This document shows, piece by piece, positions 1 through 7,896 of a stretch of DNA of 43,601 nt. The notes beneath the pieces are model-generated. The model was not told the DNA's origin, made no database searches, and saw nothing but the letters and a program-made list of their open reading frames with translations. The DNA is from Deltaproteobacteria bacterium (GTDB lineage Bacteria > Myxococcota_A > UBA9160 > UBA6930): positions 1 through 43,601 of the forward strand of contig JAJDAP010000042.1 of NCBI GenBank assembly GCA_029261795.1. Reading direction: 5' to 3'. Position 1 is the first letter of the stretch; each line of letters starts with the position of its first letter. The position numbers were made by a program, and so were the translations under genes.

Positions 1-249
1 CGGAATGCACTGCGGTACGTGCTGATGAACGCCAGGCGGCACATGAAGCGGCCGCCCAGCATCGTGCGCATCGATCCGGCCTCTTCCGGTCGATGGTTCG
101 GGGGCTGGAAGCGGTCGGCGCGCGATCTCGTGATCGCGGCACGAGGAAGACCCGGAAGCCGGGCCGTCGCATTCACCCACACCTGGCTCCTCAACGAAGG
201 CTGGAAGCGGGCCGGTCCGCTCCTGGACCCCGCTGCCGCTCCGGGCTGA
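1..249 (+). mobile_element. RAYT / IS200-like Y1 transposase, C-terminal part (5' end outside window)
   Basis: The reading frame is open from the first base to a TGA at 247-249. The translation carries the typical tail of REP-associated tyrosine transposases. It has an ALRYVL-NARRH helix, then IDP-SSGRWF-GW, and finally TWLL-EGWKR-G near the C-terminus. In this family the His-U-His pair and catalytic Tyr lie in the upstream half, which is not in the window, so activity cannot be judged. These enzymes process single-stranded REP palindromes that carry a 5' GTAG. A GTAG-containing repeat lies about 95 bases downstream. Internal ATG codons (for example at 19) are not the true start. The family call is by motif resemblance only. 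Confidence 0.72.
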
Positions 250-590
250 ACCGTCCTCACCGCTCCGACCGGCACCCCCTCGTGCAGGCACCGCTAGTCC
301 GCACGTCCTCGATCCAAGAAGACCGCCCGCAAGAGCAATCTGCGAGCCGTCCTCGTAGAGCCGAGAGCCACTCCACCCCTCAAGACCTTCCGCTGCCACG
401 CAAAGGCTGGAGAAAGGCAGGCTCTCTCCCGGGCCCCGCCGCTTCCTGGCCCGAGCGCACGCCGCGGAACCGAACGGCGGCTCGTCGCCGGGCCGGAGGC
501 CGCCTAACGTTCCGAAGAGCTTGGCCCAAGCCCTAGGAGCTCACCCCTTTCCGCTCACGGTCGTTGTGAGGTGGTCAGTGCAAGGGTTCC
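250..590. other. Intergenic stretch holding a REP-like repeat
   Basis: No convincing gene is seen between the transposase stop and the haloalkane dehalogenase stop at 591. A long open frame at 93-536 overlaps the transposase tail and shows no recognisable motif. The stretch holds the 82-bp dispersed repeat (343-424). It also holds a GC-rich inverted pair, GGCGGC at 476-481 and GCCGCC at 499-504. No T-run follows that pair, so it is not called a terminator. Confidence 0.5.
343..424 (+). repeat. Dispersed REP-like repeat, copy A
   Basis: These 82 bases align without gaps to 27578-27659. By eye about 68 of 82 positions are identical. Both copies contain GTAG (355-358 here), then GAGAGCCAC and ACCCCTCA, CTTCCG and GCTGG blocks, and end in AGGCTC. 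GAGAGCC at 363-369 can pair with GGCTCTC at 420-426, giving a long stem-loop. A GTAG 5' of an imperfect palindrome, next to a RAYT-type transposase, fits the known REP/RAYT arrangement. The assignment as its substrate is inference. Confidence 0.6.
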
Positions 591-1496
591 CTAGGAAATC
601 GGGTTCGACTGCTGGAGCCCCGTGTGCCACGAGGCCAGTTCGGCGCCAATCTGGTGGGGCATGTCCTCCTGGATGAAGTGGATCCCCTCGCCCAGGTCGA
701 CCGTTGACAGGTTCGGCAGCTGCTTGCGACACCATTCGACCAGAGCCGGGGGCAGCGCGTTGCCCGGGGTCACGTGGAGCAGCAGCTTCGGGAGCTGCGC
801 TTTCTGGAGCCACGCGTTGTAGGAGACGAGCACCTCGTGCATGTCGGCCGGATGCCCGCCGATCGGGATCTCGTTCGGCCAGCGCCACATGGGCTTGCGA
901 TCCGCCGGATCCAGGAACGGGGCCCGATAGTGGTCCATTTCCTCCTCGCTGAGCTCGCGCAGGATCAGCCGCGGCAGCATCTCCTCGATGAAGACGTTCT
1001 GCTTCACGATCAGGTCCCAACCGACCTCGGGGGTGCGGAACTGCTCGAAGGTTTCCTTCATCTCCGCTGAGAACGAATCCAGGCTCCCGACGGGTGCCAT
1101 GATCGCCTCCATGAAGGCGATCGCCTTCACGTTCTGCTCGTGCCGCATGGCGTAGTGGAAGCCCAGCGCCGAGCCCCAATCGTGAATCACGAGTGTCAGG
1201 TTGCGCAGGCCGAGCGCCTCGATGAATCCATCCAGATATCTCACGTGGTCGAAGAAGCGGTACTCGAGGTCGGGCTTGTCCGACTTCCCCATGCCGATCA
1301 GATCCGGCGCGATGCAACGCCCGTTCGGAACCAGGTGTGGAATCACGTTCCGCCACAGATACGACGAGGTCGGCTGTCCATGGAGGAAGAGGATCGGATC
1401 CCCCTGGCCCTCGTCGACGTAGTGCATCCGTGAGCCGAGGACGTCGACGTAGTGCGGCTCGAACGGAAAGTCGGGTGAGATGTTCTCGCTAGGCAC
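591..1496 (-). CDS. dhaA: Haloalkane dehalogenase (HLD-II, DhaA/LinB-like)
   Basis: 301-aa alpha/beta hydrolase predicted to cleave carbon-halogen bonds hydrolytically in the cytoplasm. Motifs match the DhaA family along the whole length. The nucleophile is Asp106 in [10 protein letters not shown], the catalytic acid is Glu130 in the FME segment, and the base is His273 in GIHFIQED. Trp107 is the usual halide-binding Trp. The other halide ligand, normally Asn41 in HGNPTSS, is Gln here (HGQPTSS). The GTG start at 1496 overlaps the upstream stop by 8 bases and places the N-terminus like DhaA, so the longer upstream frame is not coding. It is the last gene of a six-gene operon that otherwise looks like acyl-CoA or side-chain catabolism. 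The native substrate may be non-halogenated or unknown. Confidence 0.88.
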   Translation of the reverse strand: MPSENISPDFPFEPHYVDVLGSRMHYVDEGQGDPILFLHGQPTSSYLWRNVIPHLVPNGRCIAPDLIGMGKSDKPDLEYRFFDHVRYLDGFIEALGLRNLTLVIHDWGSALGFHYAMRHEQNVKAIAFMEAIMAPVGSLDSFSAEMKETFEQFRTPEVGWDLIVKQNVFIEEMLPRLILRELSEEEMDHYRAPFLDPADRKPMWRWPNEIPIGGHPADMHEVLVSYNAWLQKAQLPKLLLHVTPGNALPPALVEWCRKQLPNLSTVDLGEGIHFIQEDMPHQIGAELASWHTGLQQSNPIS

Positions 1497-2622
1497 GACG
1501 CAGCGACCCCACCTTCTCGAGCACCTCGTCGGCGCTCTTCGCGAGTTCCCGCAACACCTCTCCGGCCGGCCGGATCTGCTCCACCATCCCGACACCCTGG
1601 CCGGAAAAGCCCGGCACGATGTCCTTCCGCCCTTGTCGGGTCGCTGCGTCGACGACCGGCGTGGAGATGATCGATTGGAAGGGCATCGGCAGGGGCTCGA
1701 GATCGGTCTCCTCCCAGGCACTTGCCCAGGCGTTGCGGATCACCCGGGTGGGCTTTCCGGTGACGGAGCGAGAGATGGTGGTTCCCTCCTCGCTGGACTC
1801 GACGAGCGCTTCCTTCTGGAAGTCCTCGATCCCGGCCTCATGGGTTGCAAGGAATGCGGTTCCCAGCCAAACCCCCTCGGCGCCTAGCATCAGGGCGGCC
1901 GCGATGCCGCGTCCGTCACCGATGCCGCCCGCCGCGAGCACGGGGACGGCGCCGGCGGCGTCGACGACCTGGGGTACCAGCGCCATGGTCCCGATCGGAG
2001 AATTGTGGCCGCCCGCGTCATGGCCCTGTGCGACGATCACGTCGACGCGCGATTCGATCGCGCGGCGAGCGTGGCGAACGGCGCCGACGACCGACATCAC
2101 CACGGTCCCGCGATCGTGGAGGCGTTCGATCCAGGGCCCGGGGCTGCCAAGGCCGGCAGCGTAGACGGGGACCGCCTCTTCGATCACCACCTCCATCTGG
2201 GAGTCGAAGAAGTCCTTCGAGAAGAGCGCGAGCTGGCGCGTCGCCTTCCGCTGCGATTCTGTCTCGGCTACCTGCGTCGGGAACGGCCCCAGCTTCTCCC
2301 GCTCCATGAACGCAGCGGCGAATTCCCGGTACTCGCCCAGTCGATCGGCCGGGGATGGACCGGTCGGCACCTCTGTTGCCCCGCGACGCACCGAGGCGGG
2401 AAGCAACGTGTCGACTCCGAACGGGCGATCCGTCAGCTCTCGCGTCCGTTGGATCCAGGCGCGGAGTGTTTCGGGCGAGCAGGCGGCAGCGCCGAGTACT
2501 CCGAGCCCGCCGGCATTCGAAACCGCAGCTGCGAGCTCCGGGGTGCTCGCACCGCCCATGCCAGCCAGGACGATAGGAACCTCGATCCCGAACAGATCGC
2601 AGATTCGTGTGTGCAGGGTCAT
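1489..2622 (-). CDS. Nitronate monooxygenase-family FMN oxidoreductase
   Basis: 377-aa TIM-barrel flavoprotein of the nitronate monooxygenase / 2-nitropropane dioxygenase group. It has the N-terminal PIVLAGMGG strand and the AQGHDAGGH segment with the catalytic-type His. The FMN phosphate-binding GGIGDGRG and [12 protein letters not shown] segments follow. Known members use FMN and O2 to oxidise nitronates, and many relatives act as enoyl reductases or have unknown substrates, so the exact reaction is open. The ATG start overlaps the stop of the DUF35 gene upstream (ATGA). The stop is overlapped in turn by the GTG of the dehalogenase. Placement among thiolase-like genes argues for a role in the same catabolic route rather than nitroalkane detoxification. 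Confidence 0.85.
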   Translation of the reverse strand: MTLHTRICDLFGIEVPIVLAGMGGASTPELAAAVSNAGGLGVLGAAACSPETLRAWIQRTRELTDRPFGVDTLLPASVRRGATEVPTGPSPADRLGEYREFAAAFMEREKLGPFPTQVAETESQRKATRQLALFSKDFFDSQMEVVIEEAVPVYAAGLGSPGPWIERLHDRGTVVMSVVGAVRHARRAIESRVDVIVAQGHDAGGHNSPIGTMALVPQVVDAAGAVPVLAAGGIGDGRGIAAALMLGAEGVWLGTAFLATHEAGIEDFQKEALVESSEEGTTISRSVTGKPTRVIRNAWASAWEETDLEPLPMPFQSIISTPVVDAATRQGRKDIVPGFSGQGVGMVEQIRPAGEVLRELAKSADEVLEKVGSLRRA

Positions 2623-3056
2623 GACGCGGGTTCTCCTTCCACGCTGGGTTTGAAATACGGCAGTGAAAACTCGGCGGACACGGACTCGAAGCCGACCTCG
2701 ACTGCGAGATCGAGTTCGAGTGCTTCCGGCGCGAGGCCACGCAATCCGCTCACCATCCGGACGCCCTCCTCCAGCTCGACCACCACGACCGCGTAGGGCA
2801 CGTCGGCGGCGAAGGCCGGGTGGGGAGCGCGGTGGGTCACGGTCCAGGAGAAGATCCGGCCGCGGCCACTCGACGCCTCCCAGGTCCACTTCGAGGAGGC
2901 ACAGGACGGACACATCTCGCGTGGCAGGTGTCGCCAGGCTCCGCACGCCTCACATCGCTGAAAGCGGAGCGTGCCGGTGGCGCAGTACGCGTAGAACTCA
3001 GCGGCGAGCCCGTCGAGCCTGGGCTCGGGTCTGGCGTTGGCGGCCGGTTCAGCCAT
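2619..3056 (-). CDS. DUF35 OB-fold / zinc-ribbon acyl-CoA-binding protein (pair 1)
   Basis: 145 aa. It has a rubredoxin-like zinc ribbon with Cys35, Cys38, Cys49 and Cys52 (CEACG and CPSC), followed by an OB-fold (about 55-140). An HPAFAADVPYAVVVVEL segment is typical of DUF35. Such proteins are obligate partners of thiolase-like SCP2 proteins, for example the DUF35 part of ChsH2 with Ltp2, or BbsA with BbsB. They help bind the acyl-CoA. The ATG start shares one base with the TAA of the thiolase-like gene upstream (TAATG). The two genes are probably translated in step and their products assemble. Substrate is unknown. Confidence 0.88.
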   Translation of the reverse strand: MAEPAANARPEPRLDGLAAEFYAYCATGTLRFQRCEACGAWRHLPREMCPSCASSKWTWEASSGRGRIFSWTVTHRAPHPAFAADVPYAVVVVELEEGVRMVSGLRGLAPEALELDLAVEVGFESVSAEFSLPYFKPSVEGEPAS

Positions 3057-4240
3057 TACGCTCTCCTCAAGATCGCGAGGCTGCCATCGCCCAGGTCGCC
3101 CCAACCGGTGACGAGACCCAGCTGGGCGTCGGGGACCTGAGCGGCGCCCGCTTCCCTGCGCAGCTGCCGCGTGGCTTCGACCAGGTGATTGAGGCCCCAG
3201 ACGTGAGCCTGGGAAAGCAGGCCTCCGTGGGTATTCAACGGAAACTCACCACCCAGCTCGATGCGACCGCCCTGCACGAAGTCGCCGGCTTCGCCGGTCT
3301 TGCACAGGCCGAGGGCTTCGAGCTGGAGCAGCACGACGTAGGTGAAGCAATCGTAGATCTGGAGGAAGTCGACGTCGTGTGGGGTGACGCCGGCCATCTC
3401 GAACGCCCTCGGAGCTGCATCCGTGAGGCCGATATGGAAGGGATCTCGTCGACTCGGAATGTCGTCTGCCGGGTACGGATGCCCCTCGGCGGCACCCATG
3501 ATCAGCACCGGATGGCGCGAGAGGTCTCGCGCCCGCTCCGCGCTGCTGACGAGCACCGCGCAGGCGCCGTCCGTCTCGAGGCAACAGTCGAACAGGCGAA
3601 AGGGTTCCGATATCCACGGCGACGCTAGGTACTGCTCCATGGTCAGGGACCGGTTTCTCATCAGCGCGCTGTTGCCCAACTGCGCGTGGCGGCGGCACGC
3701 CAGCGCCACGGCTCCCATCGCCTCGGGCTGTGTTCCGTAGAGCTTCATGTGACGCGTGGCGAGCCAGGCGTAGAACTGAACGGGGGAGGCGGCACCATGG
3801 GGGAGGTAGTAGTCGGCCACCGTGTCGGCCAACGGGTTGATGTTGGCCCTCTCTCGCCTCAGCGCGCCGGTTGCCCGCCCGGCGGTCGCCGAATAGCCAT
3901 TCCACCCGAGCACGATCAGGACGTGTCGAGCCACACCTTGACTGACCGCCATCGCCGCACTCTGCAAGGCAGCCGTAGGACTGGCGCCGCCCATGGCGAC
4001 GATCACGCTGTAGCGGAGATCCTCGATGCCCAGGCTGGCCGCCATCGCCTCGGCGGTGGCGAAGCCCGGCGGTGGGATCAATCCGTCGATTTCGCTCGGT
4101 GAGAGCCCGGCGTCGGCAATGGCGCGGCGCGCCGCCTCGAGCATCATGGCCTCGGCGCTGCGTCCCGAGCCCCGCAGATACTCCGTCTCGCCAATCCCGA
4201 CGATCGCGGCGCGTTCCCTGAAGCCCTGTGCTTCTATCAT
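3056..4240 (-). CDS. Thiolase-like lipid-transfer protein / putative acyl-CoA aldolase (pair 1)
   Basis: 394-aa thiolase-superfamily protein of the SCP2/lipid-transfer type. It has the N-terminal [11 protein letters not shown] strand, an [16 protein letters not shown] block and a C-terminal LNTHGG plus TGWGD block. The usual acylated Cys of thiolases is absent: the equivalent loop reads GGASP (about 84-88). The same loss is known in Ltp2-type retro-aldolases, which work with a DUF35 partner in steroid side-chain shortening. The gene is flanked by DUF35 genes on both sides, and overlaps the upstream one by ATGA. A carbon-carbon lyase role on a CoA ester is therefore more likely than classical thiolysis, but this is inference. 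Confidence 0.85.
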   Translation of the reverse strand: MIEAQGFRERAAIVGIGETEYLRGSGRSAEAMMLEAARRAIADAGLSPSEIDGLIPPPGFATAEAMAASLGIEDLRYSVIVAMGGASPTAALQSAAMAVSQGVARHVLIVLGWNGYSATAGRATGALRRERANINPLADTVADYYLPHGAASPVQFYAWLATRHMKLYGTQPEAMGAVALACRRHAQLGNSALMRNRSLTMEQYLASPWISEPFRLFDCCLETDGACAVLVSSAERARDLSRHPVLIMGAAEGHPYPADDIPSRRDPFHIGLTDAAPRAFEMAGVTPHDVDFLQIYDCFTYVVLLQLEALGLCKTGEAGDFVQGGRIELGGEFPLNTHGGLLSQAHVWGLNHLVEATRQLRREAGAAQVPDAQLGLVTGWGDLGDGSLAILRRA

Positions 4241-4701
4241 GGGTTCCTCCGGAGATTCAGCATGAAGGCGGTGTCGGCGAGCCGCACGTCGACCGGCCGG
4301 AACACCGGGAGCGTGATCTCGTTGCTTGCGGTCTCGAAGCCCACGTCCAGCGCCATGCCGATCCTCGCCTGGTCGAGAGGGCAATCCACGATGCGCGCGG
4401 GCAGCCGGATGCCGCCGGTCCCCTCGAGCTCGACCAGGGCAACCGCATACGGAACGTCGCCCGCGAAGGCGGGATGTGCCGCGCGGCGAACGACGACGTA
4501 GCTGTACACCTCGCCGCGCCCGCTGACCCGCTGCCACAGGTTCGCTGTCGAGCCGCACGACGGGCAGATGGGCCCCGGGTAGAAACGGAACGACTCGCAG
4601 GCGCGGCATTGTTGCACGCGCAGCTCGTGCCGACGGCAAGCGTCCCAGAACGGTCGCGTGTCCGCGTCCGGTCGGGGGAGGGAGCGGGCGGTCGCGCTCA
4701 T
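4237..4701 (-). CDS. DUF35 OB-fold / zinc-ribbon acyl-CoA-binding protein (pair 2)
   Basis: 154 aa with the same layout as the DUF35 gene at 2619-3056: zinc ribbon Cys32, Cys35, Cys46 and Cys49 (CRACE and CPSCG), then an OB-fold with [17 protein letters not shown]. The ATG start overlaps the stop of the upstream thiolase-like gene (ATGA), and the stop overlaps the start of the next one. Similar halves suggest that the thiolase/DUF35 unit was duplicated and has diverged. The likely partner is the thiolase-like protein encoded immediately upstream (4698-5873). The longer upstream open frame overlaps that gene and was not used. Confidence 0.86.
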   Translation of the reverse strand: MSATARSLPRPDADTRPFWDACRRHELRVQQCRACESFRFYPGPICPSCGSTANLWQRVSGRGEVYSYVVVRRAAHPAFAGDVPYAVALVELEGTGGIRLPARIVDCPLDQARIGMALDVGFETASNEITLPVFRPVDVRLADTAFMLNLRRNP

Positions 4702-5873
4702 GCCCCAGCTCCGAGGAGCAGGCCAGAGGCCACTTCCGGACCACCCCAACCCGTACAGAGTCCGACCTCGGCTTCCGACACCTGGCGCTTGCTTCCCGTG
4801 TACGTGCCTCGCAGCTGGCGAACCAACTCGATCAGATTGTTCATCCCGTGGGTGTACGCCTCTGAGAGCTGGCCACCAGCCGTATTGCACGGCAGATCGC
4901 CCCCGATGCCCAATCGGCCGCCCGCGGCGAACGGGCCCCCTTCGCCCTTCTTGCAGAAACCGTAGTCCTCGAGCTGGAGCAGCACGACGAAGCTGAAACA
5001 GTCGTACAGGGCAGCGACATCGACGTCTCCAGGCTCGAGACCGGCCATCCCGAACAGGCGCGGCGCGACGTGCTGGCCGGCGGCCTCCGTGATCGAAGGA
5101 AGCCCGTAGTGATAGACGTGCGGGCCTCCGGCTCGCGTCACGGCGCCGAGAATGCGAACGGGCCGACGGCGGCAGTCACGCGCTCGAGCAAGCGAAGTCA
5201 CGATGCAGGCCGCAGCACCATCGCTTTCGAGGCAGCAGTCGAGCAGACGGAACGGGTCGGCGATGAGCGGAGAGGCGAGGTAGTCGGCCATCGTCAACGG
5301 GCGGTCGTGCATCATCGCATGCGGGTTGCCGCAGGCGTGTTCTCGGAACGCGAGGGCCACGGCACCGAGCTGCTCGGCGGTCGTCCCATACTCATGCATG
5401 TGGCGGCGGGCGATCAACCCATAGTGCTGCGCGGGCGTCGTCATGCCCTGTGCCGAAAAGAAACCCGCGAAGGGATCGATCTGGTCGAAGCTGAAGCCGC
5501 CATCCTGTTGGGTTCCGAAGCGGCGTCCCGATCGACCGTTCATGGCGCGGTAGCAGAGTACGCTGGTGCAGAGCCCGGCCTCGATGGCAGCGGCCGCAGT
5601 CGCGACCAGGAACTCCGCGGAGGACCCGCCGCCGACGATCTCGGCGGTGTAGCTCGGCTGGGCTCCGAGGCCCGAGGCGAGATGAAGGCCGTCGGCCGAG
5701 TCGCCCTCGGAATAGGAGAGGAAGCCGTCCAGTTCGCGTGCCTCCATACCGGCGTCGGTCAGGGCCTGCCGGGCTGCCTGGAGGCCCAGGGTCAGAGGCG
5801 TCCGACCCGACTGCCGCGACCAGTCGGTCTCTCCCACTCCGGCAATCGCGTACCGACCGCCCAGAAAACCCAC
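4698..5873 (-). CDS. Thiolase-like lipid-transfer protein / putative acyl-CoA aldolase (pair 2)
   Basis: 391-aa SCP2-type thiolase-like protein. [11 protein letters not shown] begins the fold, [15 protein letters not shown] is the conserved central block, and LPCNTAGG and CTGWGG form the C-terminal loops. As in its neighbour the nucleophilic Cys is replaced: the loop reads GGGSSAEF (about 81-88). It differs from the neighbour by Ala instead of His in the NTxGG loop, so the two paralogues may have different activities. The GTG start has a GAGGGA ribosome site 7 bases upstream. This is the first gene of the minus-strand operon, with a candidate -10 box at 5904-5909 and the palindrome at 5915-5928 just upstream. 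Confidence 0.85.
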   Translation of the reverse strand: MGFLGGRYAIAGVGETDWSRQSGRTPLTLGLQAARQALTDAGMEARELDGFLSYSEGDSADGLHLASGLGAQPSYTAEIVGGGSSAEFLVATAAAAIEAGLCTSVLCYRAMNGRSGRRFGTQQDGGFSFDQIDPFAGFFSAQGMTTPAQHYGLIARRHMHEYGTTAEQLGAVALAFREHACGNPHAMMHDRPLTMADYLASPLIADPFRLLDCCLESDGAAACIVTSLARARDCRRRPVRILGAVTRAGGPHVYHYGLPSITEAAGQHVAPRLFGMAGLEPGDVDVAALYDCFSFVVLLQLEDYGFCKKGEGGPFAAGGRLGIGGDLPCNTAGGQLSEAYTHGMNNLIELVRQLRGTYTGSKRQVSEAEVGLCTGWGGPEVASGLLLGAGA

Positions 5874-5903
5874 CTGGCGCTCCCTCGATCCACAGAGACC
5901 GTC

Positions 5904-5909
5904 ATCATA
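5904..5909 (-). promoter_or_regulatory. Candidate -10 box for the thiolase/DUF35 operon
   Basis: The minus strand reads TATGAT, one base from the sigma-70 consensus. It would start transcription about 20-25 bases before the GTG at 5873. No good -35 box is seen at the right distance, so the promoter may be weak or activator-dependent. Confidence 0.4.
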
Positions 5910-5914
5910 TCAAA

Positions 5915-5928
5915 CAACAACGTTGTTG
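5915..5928. promoter_or_regulatory. Perfect palindrome, probable TetR operator
   Basis: CAACAACGTTGTTG is a perfect 14-bp palindrome in the 87-bp gap between the divergent operon and the TetR gene. It lies directly upstream of the minus-strand -10 box, where a repressor would block polymerase. TetR proteins usually bind such sites as dimers and control themselves and a divergent neighbour. That the adjacent TetR is the ligand is inference. Confidence 0.6.
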
Positions 5929-5960
5929 ACTGACCTGGTCGTGTCCAGCAACCTCCTGGG

Positions 5961-6623
5961 ATGGCGAGACCTTCCGGATCCCGGGCCTCCGGTGCGAGCG
6001 GCGGTCCTGGCGTGACAGCGAGCGCCATCCTGAAGGCAGCGCGAGCCGTCCTGGCGGAGCGCGGGCCGGAAGCCCTGAGCGTCTCCGAAGTCGCTCACCG
6101 GGCCGGAGTCAATCGCACCACCGCCTACCAGCACTACCGCACACGGGAAGATCTGATCGGCGCCGTGATGGCCGAGCTCTCGGACGAGGTCAGCCTGCTA
6201 CTTATCCAGGATCCTTCGGGCGGGCGTCTCGGGGAGATGGTGCGCTTCTTCGTGGACCATCCCGAGATCTCGCGGCTCTGGATGTTCCAGACGCTCCATG
6301 AGATTCCGATGCCCCACGACGAGGGGTGGAGCCGCTACGTGCGGGAGCTACGCCGGGTTACCGACAGCCCGCGCACCCAGGACGGGATCGATCCCGAGAT
6401 GCTAGGCCACATCCTGACCGCGGCGGCCCACGTCTGGTCGCTGCGCGTGAGAGCACTCTCCGAGAATGACGAAGAAGTCCGGGCCCACACCGAACGCTTC
6501 ATCAGGGAGCTCACGCGCTTGCTCCTCTTCGGGGCGATGAGGCCCGAAGAGTGGCCCGAGATGATTGCGTCGCTCGATCCGAGCGAGGGCGCCCTGGCGT
6601 CCGAAGGCGAGGGGGGCGCGTGA
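5961..6623 (+). CDS. TetR-family transcriptional regulator
   Basis: 220 aa. The N-terminal helix-turn-helix (about 20-65) shows AILKAARAVLAERG, LSVSEVAHRAGVNRTTAYQHYRT and EDLI, the usual TetR signature. The C-terminal ligand domain is not recognisable. It is divergent from the thiolase/DUF35 operon across a palindromic operator. Its TGA overlaps the GTG of the alkylglycerol-monooxygenase-like gene (GTGA). It therefore probably controls both units, perhaps in response to a lipid or acyl-CoA. The first nine residues or so are basic and low in complexity. Confidence 0.9.
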   Translation: MARPSGSRASGASGGPGVTASAILKAARAVLAERGPEALSVSEVAHRAGVNRTTAYQHYRTREDLIGAVMAELSDEVSLLLIQDPSGGRLGEMVRFFVDHPEISRLWMFQTLHEIPMPHDEGWSRYVRELRRVTDSPRTQDGIDPEMLGHILTAAAHVWSLRVRALSENDEEVRAHTERFIRELTRLLLFGAMRPEEWPEMIASLDPSEGALASEGEGGA

Positions 6624-7873
6624 GCGAAGTGCCCGACTACACGGCACTTGCAGGCCCCGCCTACTTCGTACTGATGGGCGTCGAACTCTGGATCGCGCAT
6701 CGCCGCGGCCAGCAACACTACCGGCTGAACGACGCCATCAACGACATCAGCACGGGGCTGCTGATGCAGATCACCATGCTGCTCTCGAAGGGCATCATCG
6801 TGGCGGGTTACTTCGCGATCCACGCGAATCTCCGCGTCGCCGATCTTTCCGCCGACGATGCCTTCGTCTGGGTCGCTTGCTTTCTCGGCGTGGACTTCGG
6901 TTACTACTGGTTCCACCGGCTGAGCCACGAGGTGAACTTCCTGTGGGCGGCCCACGTGGTCCACCACCAGAGCGAGGACTACAACCTCGCGGTGGCGCTC
7001 CGGCAGAGCACGCTCCAGCCATTCTTCGGCTCGGTGTTCTACTGGCCGCTCGCGTTGCTCGGATTCCCTCCGCTGCTCTTCCTGGCCTGCGCTTCGTTCA
7101 ACACGATCTACCAGTTCTGGCTCCACACCCAGTTCATCGGAAGGCTCGGTCCTCTCGAGGCGGTCCTGGTGACTCCCTCACACCACCGCGTCCACCACGG
7201 GCGGAACCCGATCTACATCGACCGGAACCACGGCGGCACGTTCATCGTCTGGGATCGGCTCTTCGGCACCTTCGAGCGCGAAGGGGAGGAAGTGGCCTAC
7301 GGCATCACCAAGCCGCTCGCGAGCTGGAACCCGGTCTGGGCGAATCTCCACTACTGGGTCGAGCTCTTCCACACGGCGCGAAATACGCGGAAGCCCATCG
7401 ACAAGATCCGCACCTTCATGAAGCCTCCCGGATGGTTCCCAGCGGACCAGGGAGGCTTTCAGCCGCCCCCTCCCATCGGCGACGCTCCCGGCAAGTTCGA
7501 TCGCGCCTACCCGGCCGCGTTGGCCGGCTATGCGTTGTTCCAGTTCGCGTTGCTGGTCGGCATAACGATCGCATTGAGCTTTCTCGAGGGAGGCTACGGA
7601 CTCCCCGTGATGCTGGCAGGAGGCGCCCTCGTGACATGGGGGCTCGTGAACCTCGGAGGCCTCTTCGAGGGGCGAACCTGGTCGTTCCATTCCGAGACCG
7701 TTCGCGTGCTCGCCGCTCCCGTGTTGCCGTTGCTGGTGCTTTCGAATGGGCTCGCCTTTGCAACGGCAGGACTGCTCGCACTCGGAATTCCGGTCTTCGC
7801 CTTCCGGCTGATGGCACTACGCCCCTACTTCCAGAGCGGCGCGAACGCTTCCGCCGAGCCGGCTGGGAACTGA
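6620..7873 (+). CDS. Alkylglycerol monooxygenase-like di-iron membrane hydroxylase
   Basis: 417-aa fatty acid hydroxylase / sterol desaturase superfamily protein with several membrane helices. The metal ligands are complete: HRLSH (99-103), HVVHH (112-116) and HHRVHH (188-193). Beyond the His boxes the stretch from SEDYNLAVALRQS to TPSHHRVHHGRN closely resembles animal alkylglycerol monooxygenase (TMEM195). That enzyme cleaves ether lipids using tetrahydrobiopterin. A C-terminal set of hydrophobic helices follows. The GTG start lies in the TetR stop and has a GGGGGG ribosome site. By family, the substrate may be an ether lipid or another alkyl lipid. The bacterial cofactor and substrate are unknown. 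Confidence 0.85.
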   Translation: MSEVPDYTALAGPAYFVLMGVELWIAHRRGQQHYRLNDAINDISTGLLMQITMLLSKGIIVAGYFAIHANLRVADLSADDAFVWVACFLGVDFGYYWFHRLSHEVNFLWAAHVVHHQSEDYNLAVALRQSTLQPFFGSVFYWPLALLGFPPLLFLACASFNTIYQFWLHTQFIGRLGPLEAVLVTPSHHRVHHGRNPIYIDRNHGGTFIVWDRLFGTFEREGEEVAYGITKPLASWNPVWANLHYWVELFHTARNTRKPIDKIRTFMKPPGWFPADQGGFQPPPPIGDAPGKFDRAYPAALAGYALFQFALLVGITIALSFLEGGYGLPVMLAGGALVTWGLVNLGGLFEGRTWSFHSETVRVLAAPVLPLLVLSNGLAFATAGLLALGIPVFAFRLMALRPYFQSGANASAEPAGN

Positions 7874-7876
7874 GCA

Positions 7877-7896
7877 AGCCCCGAAGGGACCGGGCT
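7877..7896. terminator. Possible bidirectional terminator hairpin
   Basis: AGCCC at 7877-7881 pairs with GGGCT at 7892-7896 between the convergent ends of the hydroxylase and SDR genes. The stem is short and no T-run follows, so the call is weak. Confidence 0.22.

Noticed and set aside
476..504. GGCGGC/GCCGCC pair as a terminator after the dehalogenase and transposase ends.
   Set aside because: The loop is long and no T-run follows on either strand.
93..536. A 147-codon open frame on plus.
   Set aside because: It overlaps the transposase tail in another frame, is rich in Arg and Pro and has no motif. Its resemblance to a frame near 27.6 kb comes from the DNA repeat.
3056..5873. Calling the two thiolase-like proteins acetyl-CoA acetyltransferases.
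   Set aside because: The acylated Cys is missing in both and each is paired with DUF35, which fits another reaction type.
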